A stretch of 64,000 nt of DNA from contig JAKCPB010001370.1 of NCBI GenBank assembly GCA_021442155.1, positions 1 to 64,000 on the forward strand. The letters run 5' to 3'. Under the pieces are notes generated by a model. It saw nothing but the letters and a program-made list of their open reading frames with translations. It had not been told where the DNA came from and did not search any database. The stretch is from Cymbidium sinense (Eukaryota > Streptophyta > Magnoliopsida > Asparagales > Orchidaceae). The position numbers and the translations under genes were made by a program. Of the stretch, positions 22,486-36,639 are shown one piece after another. The stretch's first letter is position 1, and each line of letters begins with the position of its first letter.

Positions 22486-22880
22486 AAGGAAAAATACATC
22501 AACCAAAAGAAAGGAAGTGAAATTACTCATAAAAGTGGATGGTAAAGAATATGTATCTATTTTTATAATCAATAATCTCTAAGTACAATATCAGATCCAC
22601 TATCGATAATACTTAGACATAAATTCATTACCATTATATCCTTAAAATATTAAGTAATGAAAAGAATATTCAAACATATAATTATCATTTTACACTTGAT
22701 AAATTAGAACAAATTATATAAAATACTTTATTCTTGATTTAATATTGATAACTAAGTAATTCTTAAATAGTAGATAATATAATACTTTATTCTTTATTTT
22801 TTAGGTTTTATTTTTATTTGGTTTAATAGATTTTTTTTTATTTTAGGTTTTAGTTATTTTAGGTATAATTTTCAGTTTCC
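22486..22880. other. Non-telomeric island ending in a short inverted (TTTAGG) stretch
   Basis: At 22486-22790 there is AT-rich DNA without CCTAAA words or open frames. At 22790-22870 the words are TTTTAGGTTTTA, GGTTTAATAG and TTTTAGG, the complement of the array motif, ending TTTCAGTTTCC directly before CTAAACCCTAAACCC. This is the only place I see the G-rich strand on the plus strand. Confidence 0.7.
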
Positions 22881-25800
22881 TAAACCCTAAACCCTAACCT
22901 AAATTAAACCTAAAAAAATAAATAAACTAAACTAAATAAAAAATCAACTAAATAAAATAAATTAAACCTAACTTTAATTTAAAAAATAATCCTAACCTAA
23001 ACCCTAAACAAAATAAAACCTAAACCCTAAACTATAAAATAACACTAAACCTAAACCTAAACATAACCTAAACTCTAAACCTAAATAAGAATAAATTAAA
23101 AATTAAAAAAACCTAAACCTAAACCCTAAACTAAACTATAAACCTAACCTAACTAAACCTAAACTCTAAACCCTAAACTATAAAACCCTAAACTAAACCT
23201 AAACTAAACCCTAAACGCTAAATCCTAAACCCTAAACTCTAAACTAAACCCTAAACACTAAACCTCAAACTAAACCTAAACCTAAATAAACTAAACCCTA
23301 AACCTAAAAACCCTAAACCTAAACTTAAACCTAAATAAACCCTAAACTCTAAACCCTAAACCCTAAACAACTAAAAACTTAAAAACCTAAACCTAAACTA
23401 AATAAAACCTAAAAATTAAAAAAGAATTTAAACAAAATTAAAAATAAAATAAAAACCTAAACCTAAACCTAAACCTAAAGAGAAAATAAAATAACAAATA
23501 AAAACTAAACTAAAATAAAATAAACAAAAACCTAAAGTAAACTAAACAAAATAAACGTAAAAATAAAATGAAAACCAAACATAAAAAACCTAAAATAAAA
23601 TAAAAAAAACCTAAACTTAAAATAAAGAAAATAAAATAAACCTAAACCTAAGCTAAAATAAATAAAACCTAAACCTAAACTAAATAAATAAAATAAAATA
23701 AACTAAAATAAACCTAAACCTAAACTAAAAAAATAAACCTAAAATAAACCAAATGTAAAAAACTAAACCTAAAAAAAATAAAATAAAAACCTAAACCTAA
23801 ACCAACAAATAAAATTAAAACTAAAACCTAAAAAATAAAAGAAATATAAAACTAAATAAAAAATAAGCATAAACCAACACATAAACCCAGAAAATAAATT
23901 AAAATAAAAAACTTGAACAAAATTAAATAAACCTAAAACAAATAAACTAAATTATATATAAATAAAGAATAAGCCTAAATAAAATAAAAAATCAAATAAA
24001 TTAAAATAAATAAAAAATAAACTAAACTAAAATAAACCTAACCTAACTAAAAAAAATACTAAACCCAAAAAACTAAATCCTAAACCCTAAACACTAAACC
24101 ATAAAACCTAAAACCCTAAACCTATAACACTAAACCTAAACCCTAAACCCTAAAACCCTAAATAAATAAACTAACCATAAACCTAAACTATAAATAAGCA
24201 CTAACTCTAAATAAACCCAAAACCCTAAACCCTAACCTATAAACTAACCCTAAACCCTAAAACCCTAAACCTAAAACTAAAAAAAAAAACTAAACCCTAA
24301 ACTAACCCTAAACCCTAAATAACCCTAAACCCTAAATCATAAAGCCTAAACACTAAACGCTAAACCCTAAACTCTAAACCTTAACCCTAAACCCTAAACA
24401 CTAAAACCCTAAACCTTAAAACCCTATACCCTAAACCCTAAACCCCAAAAACCTGAAAACTTAAACCTAAACTAAATAAAACCTAAAAATAAAATAAAAA
24501 AACTTAAACCTAAATAAAATCATAAAATAAAATAAGATGAAAACCTAAACTAAAACCTAAATCTAAACCTAAAAATAAAATAAAATAAAAAAGTAAAAAT
24601 AAAATAAAAATAAATAAATAAAAACCTAAACTAGACTAAAAAATAAAATAAACCTCAGAATAAAAACCTAAATAAAACTAAACTAAAAAAAAAATAAATA
24701 AATCAAAATAAATAAAATAAAACCTAAACCTAAAAAAAAAATAAAAACTAAAAAAAAACTAAACCTAAAAAATAAAATAAAATAAACAAAATAAAATAAA
24801 TAAAAATAAAATAAACTAAGCTAAAATAAATAAAATAACCTAAACCTAAACTAAAATAAATAAAACCCCAACCTAAACCTAAAATAAACTAAACCAAAAC
24901 CTAAACCTAAACTAAATGAAATAAAATAAACAAAAAAATAAACCTAAACCTAAACTAAAAAATAAAACCAAATAATAAACTTAAAATAAAACCTAAAACC
25001 TAAACCTAAAAAATAAAAAAACCTAAACCTAAACCTAAAACAAAAAAAATAAAACCTAAACCTAAAAAAATAAAATAAAAAATAAAACTCAACTAAATAA
25101 TAAACTTAAACCCTAAACCTAAACTTAAAAAATAAATTTATACAAAAACTAAAATTAAATAAATAAACCTTAAATAAAATAAAATAAAAACTTAAACCCT
25201 AAACTTTAAAAAAAAAAAACCTAAACCTAAAATAAACAAAAAAAACCTATACTAAAATAAACTAAACTAAAATAAATAAAATAAATAAACCTAAACTAAA
25301 CCTAAAAGAAACTAAACCTAAACCCTAAACTAATAAAAAAATAAAATAAGAAAACCTAAACCTAAACTATAAAATAAAACCTAAAATAAACCTAAAATAA
25401 AACCTAAACCTAAACCTAAAAAAAAAAACTAAACCTAAACCAAAAAATAAAAAATAAACCTAAACCTAAAAAAATAAAATGAAAATAAACTAGACTAAAA
25501 AAAATAAGCATTAACCACACATAAATAAAAAAATAAACTAAAATAAATAAACCTAAAATCAAACAAATATAAATAAAATAAAATATAAACCTAAATATAA
25601 AATAAAAAACTAAATAAAACTAAATTTACAATTAAAAAAAAACCTAATAAACCTAAACCTAAATAAACTAAACCTAAACCCTAAACCCTAAACCTAAACT
25701 AAACCCTAAAACTAACCTAAACCATAAACTAAAATAAACCTACAACCTAAACCCTAAACATAAACCTAAACCCTAAACTAACCCAAACCCTAAACTAAAC

Positions 25801-28800
25801 TCTAAATCTAAACCCTAACCTAACTAAACCCTAAACCCTAAACCCTAAACCCTAAACCCCTAAACTCTAAAAAAATAAACCCTAAACCCTAAAACCCTAA
25901 ACTCTAAAATAAAACCTAAACTTAAACCTAAAAACCCTAAACCTAACCTACTAAACACTAACCCTATGCCCTAGAAAAACTAAACCCTAAAGCCTAAACA
26001 CTAAACACTAAACCTTAAACCCTAACTCTAAACCCTAAAACCATAAACCCTAAACCCTAAACCCTAAAAATTAAAAAACCTTATCCTAAACTAAGAAAAC
26101 CTAAAAATAAAATAAATAAATAAACATAAACCTAAATAAAATAATAAAAATAAATAAAATTAAAACATAATAAAACTTAAACCTAAATTTATAAAAAAAA
26201 ATAAAATAAATAAAATAAATAAAAAACCTAAACTAAACTAAAAAAATAAAATAAACCTAAGAATAAAACCTAAAAAATAACTAAACTTAAAATAAAATAA
26301 AATAAAAAAATAAAGTAAAATCAAAACTAAATAAAAAACCTAAACCAAAATATAAACCCAAAAAATAAATAAAACTAAAACATAAACCATAAACAAAACC
26401 TAAACCTAAAATAAAATGAAATAAACAAAATAAAATAAACCTAAACCAAAACTAAAATAAACTAAACTTAAATAAATAAAACCTAAACCTAAAATAAACT
26501 AAACCTAAACTAAAACAAAAATAAAATAAAATAAGCTAAAAAAATAAACCTAAACCTAAACTAAAAAAATAAACCTAAAAAATAAACATAAAATAAAATA
26601 AACCTAAACCTAAAAATAAAATAAAACCTAAACCTGCCCTATAAGTAAAAAAAATAAAACCTAAACCTATAAAATAAAGAAATAAAATAATATCAACTAA
26701 AAAATAAAGTTAAACTTAAACCTAAACCTAAAAAATAAACTAAAATAAAAAAAAACCTAAACTAAACTAATTAAACATAAAATAAATAAACTAAATTAAA
26801 TAAAAATAAAAAATAAACCTAAATAAAAATTAAAATTAAAATTAATATACTAGATAAACCTAAACCTATGGGTTTACCTAAATACAAAAAAAACTAAACG
26901 TAAAATAAAAAAAAACCAAAAATAAAATAAAATAAAACTAAATAAAAACCTAAACCTGAAAAATAAACCTAAAAAAACCCTAAAAATAAATAAAAATAAA
27001 ACATAAACCCTAAACTAAAAAATAAAATTCTTAAACATAAAATAAAAAAAATAAAATAAACGTTAACCTAAAGTAAATTAAACTAAACTAAATAAATAAA
27101 ACCTAAACCTTAACCTAAAAAATACTAAACCTAAACCCTAAACTAAATAAATAAAATAAACTAAAAAAACCTAAACTAAACTAAAATAAACCTAAAATAA
27201 ACCAAAAAAAAAACTAAACCTAAACCTAAAAATTAAAATAAAAACTTAAACCTAAACCACCAAATAAAAATAAACCTAAACTAAAAAAATAAAATAAAAA
27301 TAAAACTAAAAAAAATAAACATAAACCTAAACCTAAATCTAAAAAATAAACTAAAATAAAAAACCTAAAATAAAAAGAAACAAACCAAAAATAAATAATT
27401 AAACTAAATAAAAATAAAAAATAAAACTAAATAAAAAATTAAATAAACTAAAATAAATTAAAACTTAACTAAATAAAATAAATAAACTAAACTTATTAGT
27501 TTACTAATTAAAATAAAACTAAACCTAAAAAATAAATACTAAACCTAAACCAAAAAAAACCTAAACCAACAAATAAAACTAAACCCTAAATAAATAAAAA
27601 AAATCCTAACCTAATCCTAAACCTTAAAATAATAAACCTAAACCCAAAACCTATAACCCTAAACCCTAAACCCTAAAATATAAACCCTAAAAACCCTAAA
27701 CCCTAAACCCTAAACCCAAACCCTAAACCTAAAATAAACCTAAACCCTAAACCTAAAATAAACCCTAAAACCTAAAACTAAATAAACAAAATAACACCTA
27801 AAATAAATAAAAACCTAAACCTCAATAAATAAAATAAAAATAAATAAATAAAATCTAAACTAAAACCTAAACCAAACCAAAACCTAAACCTAAAAATAAA
27901 CTAAAAAAAACCTAAACTAAAATAAAATGAATAAAAACTAAACTAAATTAAAAAATAAAAATAAAATAAAATTAAATAAAACTAAATAAAACCTAAACCT
28001 AAATAATAGACTTTAAAATAAACCTAAAATAAATAAAAAATAAAACCTAAACCTTAAACTAAAAAACTTAAACTTAAAAAATAAATAAAATAAAATATAC
28101 AAATAAACTAAAATAAACTAAACCAAAATAAATAAAATAAACTAAACTAAAATAAACTAAACCTAAACCCTAAATAAATAAAATAAACTAAAAAGAAGCC
28201 TAAACCTAAACTAAAAAAAAAAAATAAAACCTAAATAAACCTAAAATAAAACTTAAAGCCTAAACCTAAAAAAATAAAATAAAACCTAAACCTAAAAAAA
28301 AAAAAATAAAAAAAAATAAACCTAAAAGATAAAATAAATAAAATTAAACAAAATAAAATAAAAAAACCTAACTAAAAAAAATAAACTAAAAAAACCTAAA
28401 CTAAAAATAATCTAAAAATAAACTAAACAAAATAAAATAAAACATAAACCTAAACAAAAATAAAAAATAATTAAACTAAAATAAATAAATAATCAACTAA
28501 AATAAATAAAAATAAACTAAATAAACCTAAACCTACTAGTTTACTTAATTTTAAAAATAGAACCCTAAGCCTTAAACCCTAAACCCAAAAAATAAACCCT
28601 AACCCTAAAACTAACCTAAACCCTAAACTCCTAAAACCTTAACCCAAAACTAAACTAAACTAAACTATAAAAACCTAAACCCTAAACCTAAACCCTAAAA
28701 CCTAAGTAAACCCTAAAAACCTAACCCAAACTAAACTAAACTCTAAAACCCTAAACCTAAACACTTAAAAACTAAACCCAAAACACTAACATAAATAAAC

Positions 28801-29495
28801 TCAAAACCTAAACCCTAATGCCTAAATAAAACCCTAAACTAAACCTAAATAAACTTAAACCTAAGCTAACCCTAAACCTAAACCTAAACTAAATCTAAAC
28901 ATAAACCCTAAACTCCTCAACCCTAATCCTAAAACCTAAACCCTAAATAAAAACTAAATAAATAAACCTAAAAATAAATAACTAAACTAAATAAAATAAA
29001 AAATAAACCTAAATAAAAATAAAAAAATAAAATTAATTAAAAGAAATAAAAATAAACTATAAATTAAACTATTTTAATTAAACCTAAACCCTAAATAAAA
29101 CTAAACCCTAAACTAAACTAAAACTAACCCTAAACCCTAATAAATAACTAAATAAACCTAAACTAAACTCCTAAACTAAACCTAAACCTAAAAACCTAAA
29201 CCCTAAAATAACCCTAAACCTAAACTAAAACTAAACCTAATAACTAAATAAACCCTAAATATAAACCTAAAGTCTAAACACTAAACCTAAATTAAACCTA
29301 AATAAACCTAAACTAAACCTAATCCTAAAAAACCATAAAACCCTAAAACCTAAATCTAAACCTAAACCTAAACCCTTAAACCTAAAGCTAAACCTAAATT
29401 CCAAACCCTAAACCTAAACCTAAAGTTACTAAATAAATTAAAAAATAAGCCTAAACTCGAAAACCTAATGAACCTAAACATAAACTTAAACCCTA
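22881..29495 (+). repeat. Long telomere-like array with alternating C-rich and C-poor blocks
   Basis: CCCTAAA-rich islands lie near 22880-23370, 24060-24450, 25670-26070, 27600-27770 and 28560-28950. Between them are C-poor seas of CCTAAA, CTAAA, AATAAA. Anchor motifs are near 28537 (TAGTTTACTTAATTTTAAAAA) and, degraded, near 26868 and 27494. All CCTAAA words are on the plus strand. No coding sequence is seen. Confidence 0.9.
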
Positions 29496-29964
29496 AGAAT
29501 GGACAAAACCTTGATGGCAGGAACATCACCGTCAACCAAATCTTGTGAAGGTGGAGGCGATAATTACTATAGTGGTGGTGGGGGATCTGGAGGTGTTCAT
29601 GGATATGGAGGTGGTGGTTGGAGCAGTGGTGGTAATGGAGGCGGGAGGAGCGATGGAGGATACAACCATGGTGGTGACCGAGGAATAAATCAAGGATATG
29701 ATGGTGGATCTTGCTACTCGAGAGGCTTGGATGGTTCTGATGGGAACTGATGAAACTGAAGAATGGCCGATCCAATCTACTGTTTATGGAACTCTGTCTT
29801 TACAATAGAGATGGTTATAGTTAGATAGGATTTTTTATTTGCTTTATGAGTGCTCATTTTTTATCTATGTTCTCGCTTGTGTCTTTGAAAACTTGGTGTG
29901 TTACTTTATTGATGAAATCGAAAAGAAGAAATGTTGAATTTCAATTTGTTATGTGTTAAAAAAA
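29496..29964 (+). pseudogene. Glycine-rich RNA-binding protein 3' end retrocopy, copy 3 (best preserved Gly region)
   Basis: At 29498 the frame reads NGQNLDGRNITVNQ, the last RRM strand of plant GRP7-type proteins, then a stop. A deletion of about 20 bases relative to copy 4 shifts the frame, and the Gly-rich domain continues in the +1 frame as SGGGGSGGVHGYGGGG, GGYNHGGDRG and CYSRGLDGSDGN with a stop. Intact family members end similarly (YSRGG.SDGNW.N). The 3' untranslated region and poly(A) (ATGTTGAATTTC...TTAAAAAAA) follow. The ATG-initiated 83-codon frame at 29499-29750 is a fusion of out-of-frame RRM bases with the in-frame Gly domain, so it is not the ancestral start. Confidence 0.88.
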
Positions 29965-32200
29965 CCAAAACCCTAAACCCTAAACTAAAACCTAAACCCT
30001 AAACCTAAAACCTGAACCCTAAACTCTAAAAACCCTAAACCCTAAACCCTAAACCCTAAACCCTAAAACCCTAAGCCCTAAACCCTAAATCCTAAAACCT
30101 AAACCCTAAACCCTAAACCATAAACCCTAAACCCTAAACCCTAAACCCTAAATGCCAAACCATAAACCCTAAACTCTAAACTAGCCCTAAACCCTAAACC
30201 CTAAAAAGCTAAAAACCTAAACCTAAACTAAATAGGACCTAAAAATAAAATAAAATAACCTAAACCAAAATAAAATTAAAAAATAAAATAAAATGAAAAA
30301 ATAAACTAAAACCTAAATCTAAACCTAAACCCAAAAAGAAAATAAAATAAAAAATAAAAGCCCAAACTAAAAAATAAAATAAAATTAAACTTAAACCTAA
30401 ACTAAATAAAATAAAATAAACTAAAAATAAACTTAAACCTAAATTAAAATATAAAACATAAAAATAAACCCAAAATATAAACCTAAAACCTAAACCTAAA
30501 AAAATAAAATAAAAACCTAAACCTAAACCTAAAAATAAAAAATAAAACCTAAACCTAAAAAATAAAATAAAACTAAAAGTAAATTTAAAAGTAAACCTAA
30601 ACCTAAATCGAAACTTGAAAAATAAACTTAAATTAAAAACATAAACTAAAAATAAGTAAACCTAAAATAAATAAACTAAACTAAATAAAAATAAAAATAA
30701 ACCTAAAAAAACTAAACTAAAATAACTAAAAATGAAACTAAATAAACTAAATAAACTTAAACCTACGAGTTTACTTAAGTTAAAATGAAAAATAAAAAAA
30801 TAAAATAGAAAAACCTTAGCCCTAAACCCTAAACCCTAAAACTAACCCTAAACTATAAACCCCAAACCCTGAACCTACAACCTTAAACCCTAAGCCCTAA
30901 ACCTAAACCTTGAACCCTAAAACCCTAAAACCTACAACCCTAAACCCTAAACCTTAAACCCTAAACCCTAAGCCTGAAACCTTAAACACTAAACCCTAAA
31001 CCCTAAACCATAAACCCTAAAAACCTAAAAACCTAAAAATAAATGAAATAAAACCTAAACATAAAATAAATAAAAAAACAAAAACCTAAATTAAAAAAAA
31101 TAATAAAATAAAATAAAAACCTAAACTAAAACCTAAACCTAAACCTAAACCTAAACCTAGACCTAAAAATAAAGTAAAATAAACAATAAAAATAAAACCA
31201 AAATAAAATAAATAAAATCCTAAACTAAACTACAAAATAAAATAATCCTAAAAATAAAAAACCTAAATAAAATAAAAAACTAAACGTGAAATAAAAATAA
31301 AATATACATAAAAATAAAATAAAATAAAAACTAAATAAAAACCTAAACTTAAAAATGAAACTTAAGAAAAAATTCTAAAAATAAATTAAAAAAAAACTAA
31401 ACCCTAAAAAAAACCTAAACCTAAAATAAACAAAATAAAATAAACCTAAACCTAAACTTAAAAAAAAATAAACTAAAATAAATAAAACCTAAACCTAAAC
31501 CTAAAATATACTAAACCTAAACCCCAAATAAATATAATAAAATAAACAAAAAATAAAACAAAACCTAAACTAAAAAATTAAACCTAAAAATAATCCTAAA
31601 ATAAAAACTTGAAACATAAACCAAAATAAATAAAATAAATATATAAACTTAATCCTGAAAATAAAAAATAAAACTTAAACCTAAAAAATAAAATAAAAAT
31701 AAAACTAAACTAAATAACAAACAGAAACCTAAACCTAAACCTAAAATATAAACTAAAATAAAAAAACCAAAATTAAAATAAATAAACCTAAAATAATTAA
31801 ACTAAACTAAATAAAAATTAAAAATAAACCTAAATAAAAAAATAAAATAAATGAAAATAAATAAATAAAACTAAATTAACTAAAAAAATTTAAACCTACT
31901 GGTCAACTTAATTTAAAAAAAAAAACCTAACCCTAAATCCTAAACCCTAAACCCTAAAACTAATCATAAACCCTAAACCCTAAACCTACAACCCTAAACC
32001 CTAAACGGTAAACCCTAAACTGTAAACCCTAAAATACCCTAAATAAAAATAATAATAAAAATAATAAAAACCTTAACCCTAAATGCTAAACCCTAAACCC
32101 TAAACCCGAAACCTATAACCCTAAACCTTAAACCCTAAAACCTAAACCTACCTAAACCTAAACTAAACTAAATAGATTAAAACTTAAACCCTAACTTAAA
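29965..32200 (+). repeat. Telomere-like array, two units with anchors and without GRP
   Basis: CCCTAAA-rich at 29970-30200, C-poor to 30760, anchor at 30761-30785 (GAGTTTACTTAAGTTAAAA), C-rich to 31020, C-poor to 31890, anchor at 31893-31915 (GGTCAACTTAATTTAAAAA), then C-rich to about 32150. This shows the composite unit without the GRP insert at spacings of about 1.1-2.2 kb. Confidence 0.85.
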
Positions 32201-35200
32201 TTAAAATAATAAATAAATAAAATATATAAACCTAAACTAAATAAAATAAAATAAAATTAAAAATAAATAAAGTAAATAAAATAAACTAAACTAAGTAAAC
32301 TTAAACTTAAACCTAAACCTAAACTAAACTAAACTAAACTAAACCTAAACATAAACCTAGGCTTAAACCTAAACCTAAACTAAATAAACTAAAATAAAAT
32401 AAACTTGATAAACCTAAATAAACCTAAACCAAAACTAAAATAAAATAAACTAAACTAAATAAACTAATCCTAAAAATAAACCAAATAAACTAATCCTAAA
32501 AATAAACCAAATAAACTAAATAAATAAAAACTAAACTAAATAAATAAATCTAAACTAAAAATAAACTAAATAAATAATCTAAAAAGAACTAAACTAAAGT
32601 AAAATATAATAAACCTAACCTAAATGTAAAACCTAAATTAGATAAACATAAACATAAATAAATAAAATAAACTAAACCAAAACCTAAACCTAAACTAAAC
32701 TAAATAAATAAACTTAAACTAAAAAAATAAATAAACCTAAACCTAAACTTAAATAAAAACCTAAATCTAAACCTAAACCTAAAACCTAAATAAAAATAAA
32801 CCTAAACCAAAACCTAAATAAATCTAATAACAGTAACTAAAATAAACCTAAACTAAAACTAATTAAAATTAAATAAAATAAACTAAAATAAATAAACTTA
32901 AACCTACATAAAATAAACCTGAACTAAATAAACCTAAATTTTAACTAAAAATACATAAATTAAATAAAACTAAACTAAGTAAAACCTAAACCTAAATAAA
33001 CCTAGGCTAAATAAAACTAAACTAAATAAATCTAAACCTAAACCTAACCTTAAACTAAATAAATAAATAAAATAAACATTAACCTAAATAAACTTAACTA
33101 AACTAAACTAAATAAATAAAATAAAACTAAATTAAATAAATAAATTAAATAAAACCTAAACTAAATAAACCAAAACCTAAACCTAAACAAAATAAATAAA
33201 ATAAAATAAAATAAACTAAATAAACATAAACCTAAACTAAATAAATAAACTAGATAAACTAAATAAACTAAATAAAATAAACTAAAATAAACCTAAACTA
33301 AATAAACCTAAATAAAACTAAATAAACCTAAAACCTAAACTTAAACCTAAACCTAAACCTAAACCAAACTAACCTAAACTAAAATAAATAAAATAAACCT
33401 AAACCCAAACTAAAGAAAATAAATAAAATAATCTTAAACTAAACTAAACTAAACTAACTAAAACCAAAAATAAACCTTAACCTAAACCTAAACCTAAAAC
33501 ATAAACTAAAATAAACCTAAACCAAAACCTAAACCTAAATCTAAATAATCTAAAATCTAAACTTAAACCTAAACCTAAACCTAAATAAATAAACTAAACT
33601 GAACTAAAATAAACCTAAACCTAAACCTAAAATAAATAAATAAATAAACCTAAACCTAAACCTAAACCTAAAATAAACCTAAACCTAAACCTAAACTAAA
33701 TAAACCTAAACGTATAAAATAAACCTAGACCTAAACCTAAACCTAAACCTAAACTAAAACTAAATAAACTTAAACCAAAAAAACTAAGTAAACTAAACAA
33801 AACAAACATAAACCTAAAATAAACATAAACCTAAACCTAAACCTAAGCCTAAATAAATAAACTAAAATAAATTAACCTAAACCTAAACATAAACATAAAC
33901 CTAAATAAACTTAAACTAAATACACCTAAACCTAAACAAAAAAAAACCTAAACCTTAACTAAAGCTAAAGCTAAAGTAAACTACAAAACAAAGTTTAAAC
34001 CTAAACCTAAATAAACCTAAAAACTTAAACTAAACTAAACTAAAATAAACCTAAACTAATCCTAAACCTAAAATAAATAAGCTAAACTAAACTAAATAAA
34101 TAAACCTAAACTAAACTAAACCTAAACTAAAATAAACCTAAACCTAAACCTAAACCTAACCTAAACTAAACTAAACTAAATAAAACCTACACCTAAACCT
34201 AAACCTAAACTAAATAAACTAAAATACACCTAAACTTAAACCTAAACCTAAACCTAAATCTAAACTAAATAAATAAATAAACAAAACCAAAACCTAAACC
34301 TAAATAAAATAAACCTAAACTAAACTAAAATAAATGTAAACCTAAACCTAAACCTAAAATAAACCTACACCTAAACTAAACTAAAAATAAACCTAAATTA
34401 AAAAAATAAACCTAAACTTAAACTAAACTAAACTAAACTAGAAAATCAAATAAATAAACTTAAACCTAAAATAAATTTAAACCTAAACCTTAATAAACTA
34501 AACTAAGTAAATAAACCTAAACTAAATTAAACTAAACTACACTAAATAAACCTAAACTTAAAATAAACAAAATAAACTAAATAAAAATAAACCTAAACCT
34601 AAACCTAAACCTAAATAAAACCTAAACCTAAAGCTAAACTAAATAAAAATAAACCTAAACTTAAACCTAAGTAATAAAATTAAATCTAAACCTAAACAAA
34701 ACAAAACTAAACTAATAAACTTAGTAAACCTAAATTAAAATAAAATAAACTAAAAAATAAACCTAAACTTAAAAAAAATAAAATTAAACATAATTTAAAC
34801 CTAAACCCTAAACTAAACCTAAACCTAAATCTAAACCTAAACCTAAATGTAAACCTAAACCTAAACTAAAACCTAAACCTAAACCTAAACTTTATAAACT
34901 AAAATAAACCTAAACCTAAACCATAACCTAAACTTATGTAAACATAAACTAAACCTAAACCTAAGCCTAAACCTAAACCTAAACTAAATAAAAAAAACCT
35001 AAACCTAAATCTAAACTAAAACAAAATAAAATAAATAAATAAACTTAAACTTAAACTAAAAAAAACCTAAATAAACCTAAACTTAAACTAAAACCTAAAC
35101 CTAAATAAATAAAATAAACTAAATAAAATTAAAACAAATAAACCTAAACTAAACTAAATAAACCTAAACCTAAACCTAAAACCTAAACCTAAACCTAAAC

Positions 35201-36430
35201 TAAAAAAAACTAGATAAAAAAACTAAATAAATAAACGTAAAATATACCTTAACGTAAATAAATAAGCCTAAAATTTAAACCTAAACCTAAACTTAAAATA
35301 AATAAAATAAATAAACTAAAAATAAAATAAATCTAAACCTAAACCTAAATAAACCTAAACTTAAAATAAAGTTAAATAAACTAAACTAAAAATAAACCTA
35401 AAAAAATAAACCTAAACCTAAACTAAAAATAAATAAACCTAAAAACTAAAATAAACTAAAAAATAAATAAACCTAAAATTAAACATAAACCAAAACCTAA
35501 ATAAACTAAATAATTAAAAACCTTAACATAAACTATACAAAATAAACTAAAACAAAAATAAAATAAACTAAATAAAATAAAACCTAAACCTAAATCTAAA
35601 CCTAAAACCTTTAATAAAACCTAAAGAATAAAATAATTAAATAAAATGACCTAATCCTAAACTAAACTAAATAATAAACTAAACTAAATAAACTAAACAA
35701 AAAAAAAATCTAAAATAAACCTAAACCTAAACCTAAACCCTAAACAAAACTAAACTTAAACCCTAAACCTAAACTAAATAAACTAAAACTAAAATAAATA
35801 AACCTAAACTAAATAAAATAAACCTACACCTAAACCTAAATAAAACCTAAACTTAAACTAAATAAATAGACAAATGAACTAAACAAAATAAAAATAAACC
35901 TAAACCTAAACTAAATAAACCTAAACTAATCCTACATAAATAAGCCTAAAATAAAAAATAAACTAAATAAATGAAACTAAATAAAGAAAATTAAATAATA
36001 AAACCTAAACTAAACATAAACCTAAAAAAATAAAAATACACCTAAACCCTAAATAAATAAAAAATAAATTAAATAAATAAATAAACTAAATAAACTTAAA
36101 CCTAAATAAACCTAAAATAAACTAAATAAATAAAAATAAACCTAAACTAAACTAAATAAACTAAACTAAAAACCTAAACTAAAATAAACTAAATAAAACA
36201 TAAACCTAAACCTAAACCTATAAATAAACTAAACTAAACTAAATAAATAAACCTAAATAAAATAAAATAAACTATACTAAAATAAACATAAACCTAAACC
36301 TAAACTAAAACTAAATAAACCTAAACCCTAAACCCAAACCTAAAAATAAACTAAACCTAAACCTAAATAAAACTAAATAAAACCTAAACCTAAAATAAAA
36401 TAAACCCTAAACTAATTAAATAAACTTAAT
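32201..36430 (+). repeat. Hexamer-type telomere-like array (CCTAAA rather than CCCTAAA)
   Basis: Over 4 kb the dominant words are CCTAAA runs (CCTAAACCTAAACCTAAA) mixed with CTAAA and AATAAA. The heptamer CCCTAAA is rare. This differs from the C-rich islands elsewhere. Plus-strand orientation is constant. Nothing else is seen. Confidence 0.88.
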
Positions 36431-36436
36431 AAACAT

Positions 36437-36438
<2 letters not shown>

Positions 36439-36471
<33 letters not shown>

Positions 36472-36480
36472 AACAACAAG
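36439..36480. repeat. (CAA)n microsatellite, 3' tail of the RTE LINE
   Basis: About 13 CAA units with one TAA interruption. On the element strand this is (TTG)n, the usual tail of plant RTE elements, and marks the 3' end. Confidence 0.9.
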
Positions 36481-36639
36481 CCTTTATCCCACTATGTGGG
36501 CTACATGAATCCTTCATCTCCATCAGGTCCAATTATGTATCAAATTATCATTTAATTCAAGTATACTAAGGTCATTTTTATACATCTTAACCAAGTCTTT
36601 TTAGGTCTACCTCTACCTTTCTTAACATAAGGCAAATCT

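Noticed and set aside
29499..29750. Functional glycine-rich protein gene
   Set aside because: It lacks most of the RRM, has a frameshift at the RRM/Gly border, starts at an out-of-frame ATG, and sits in repeat without a recognisable promoter.
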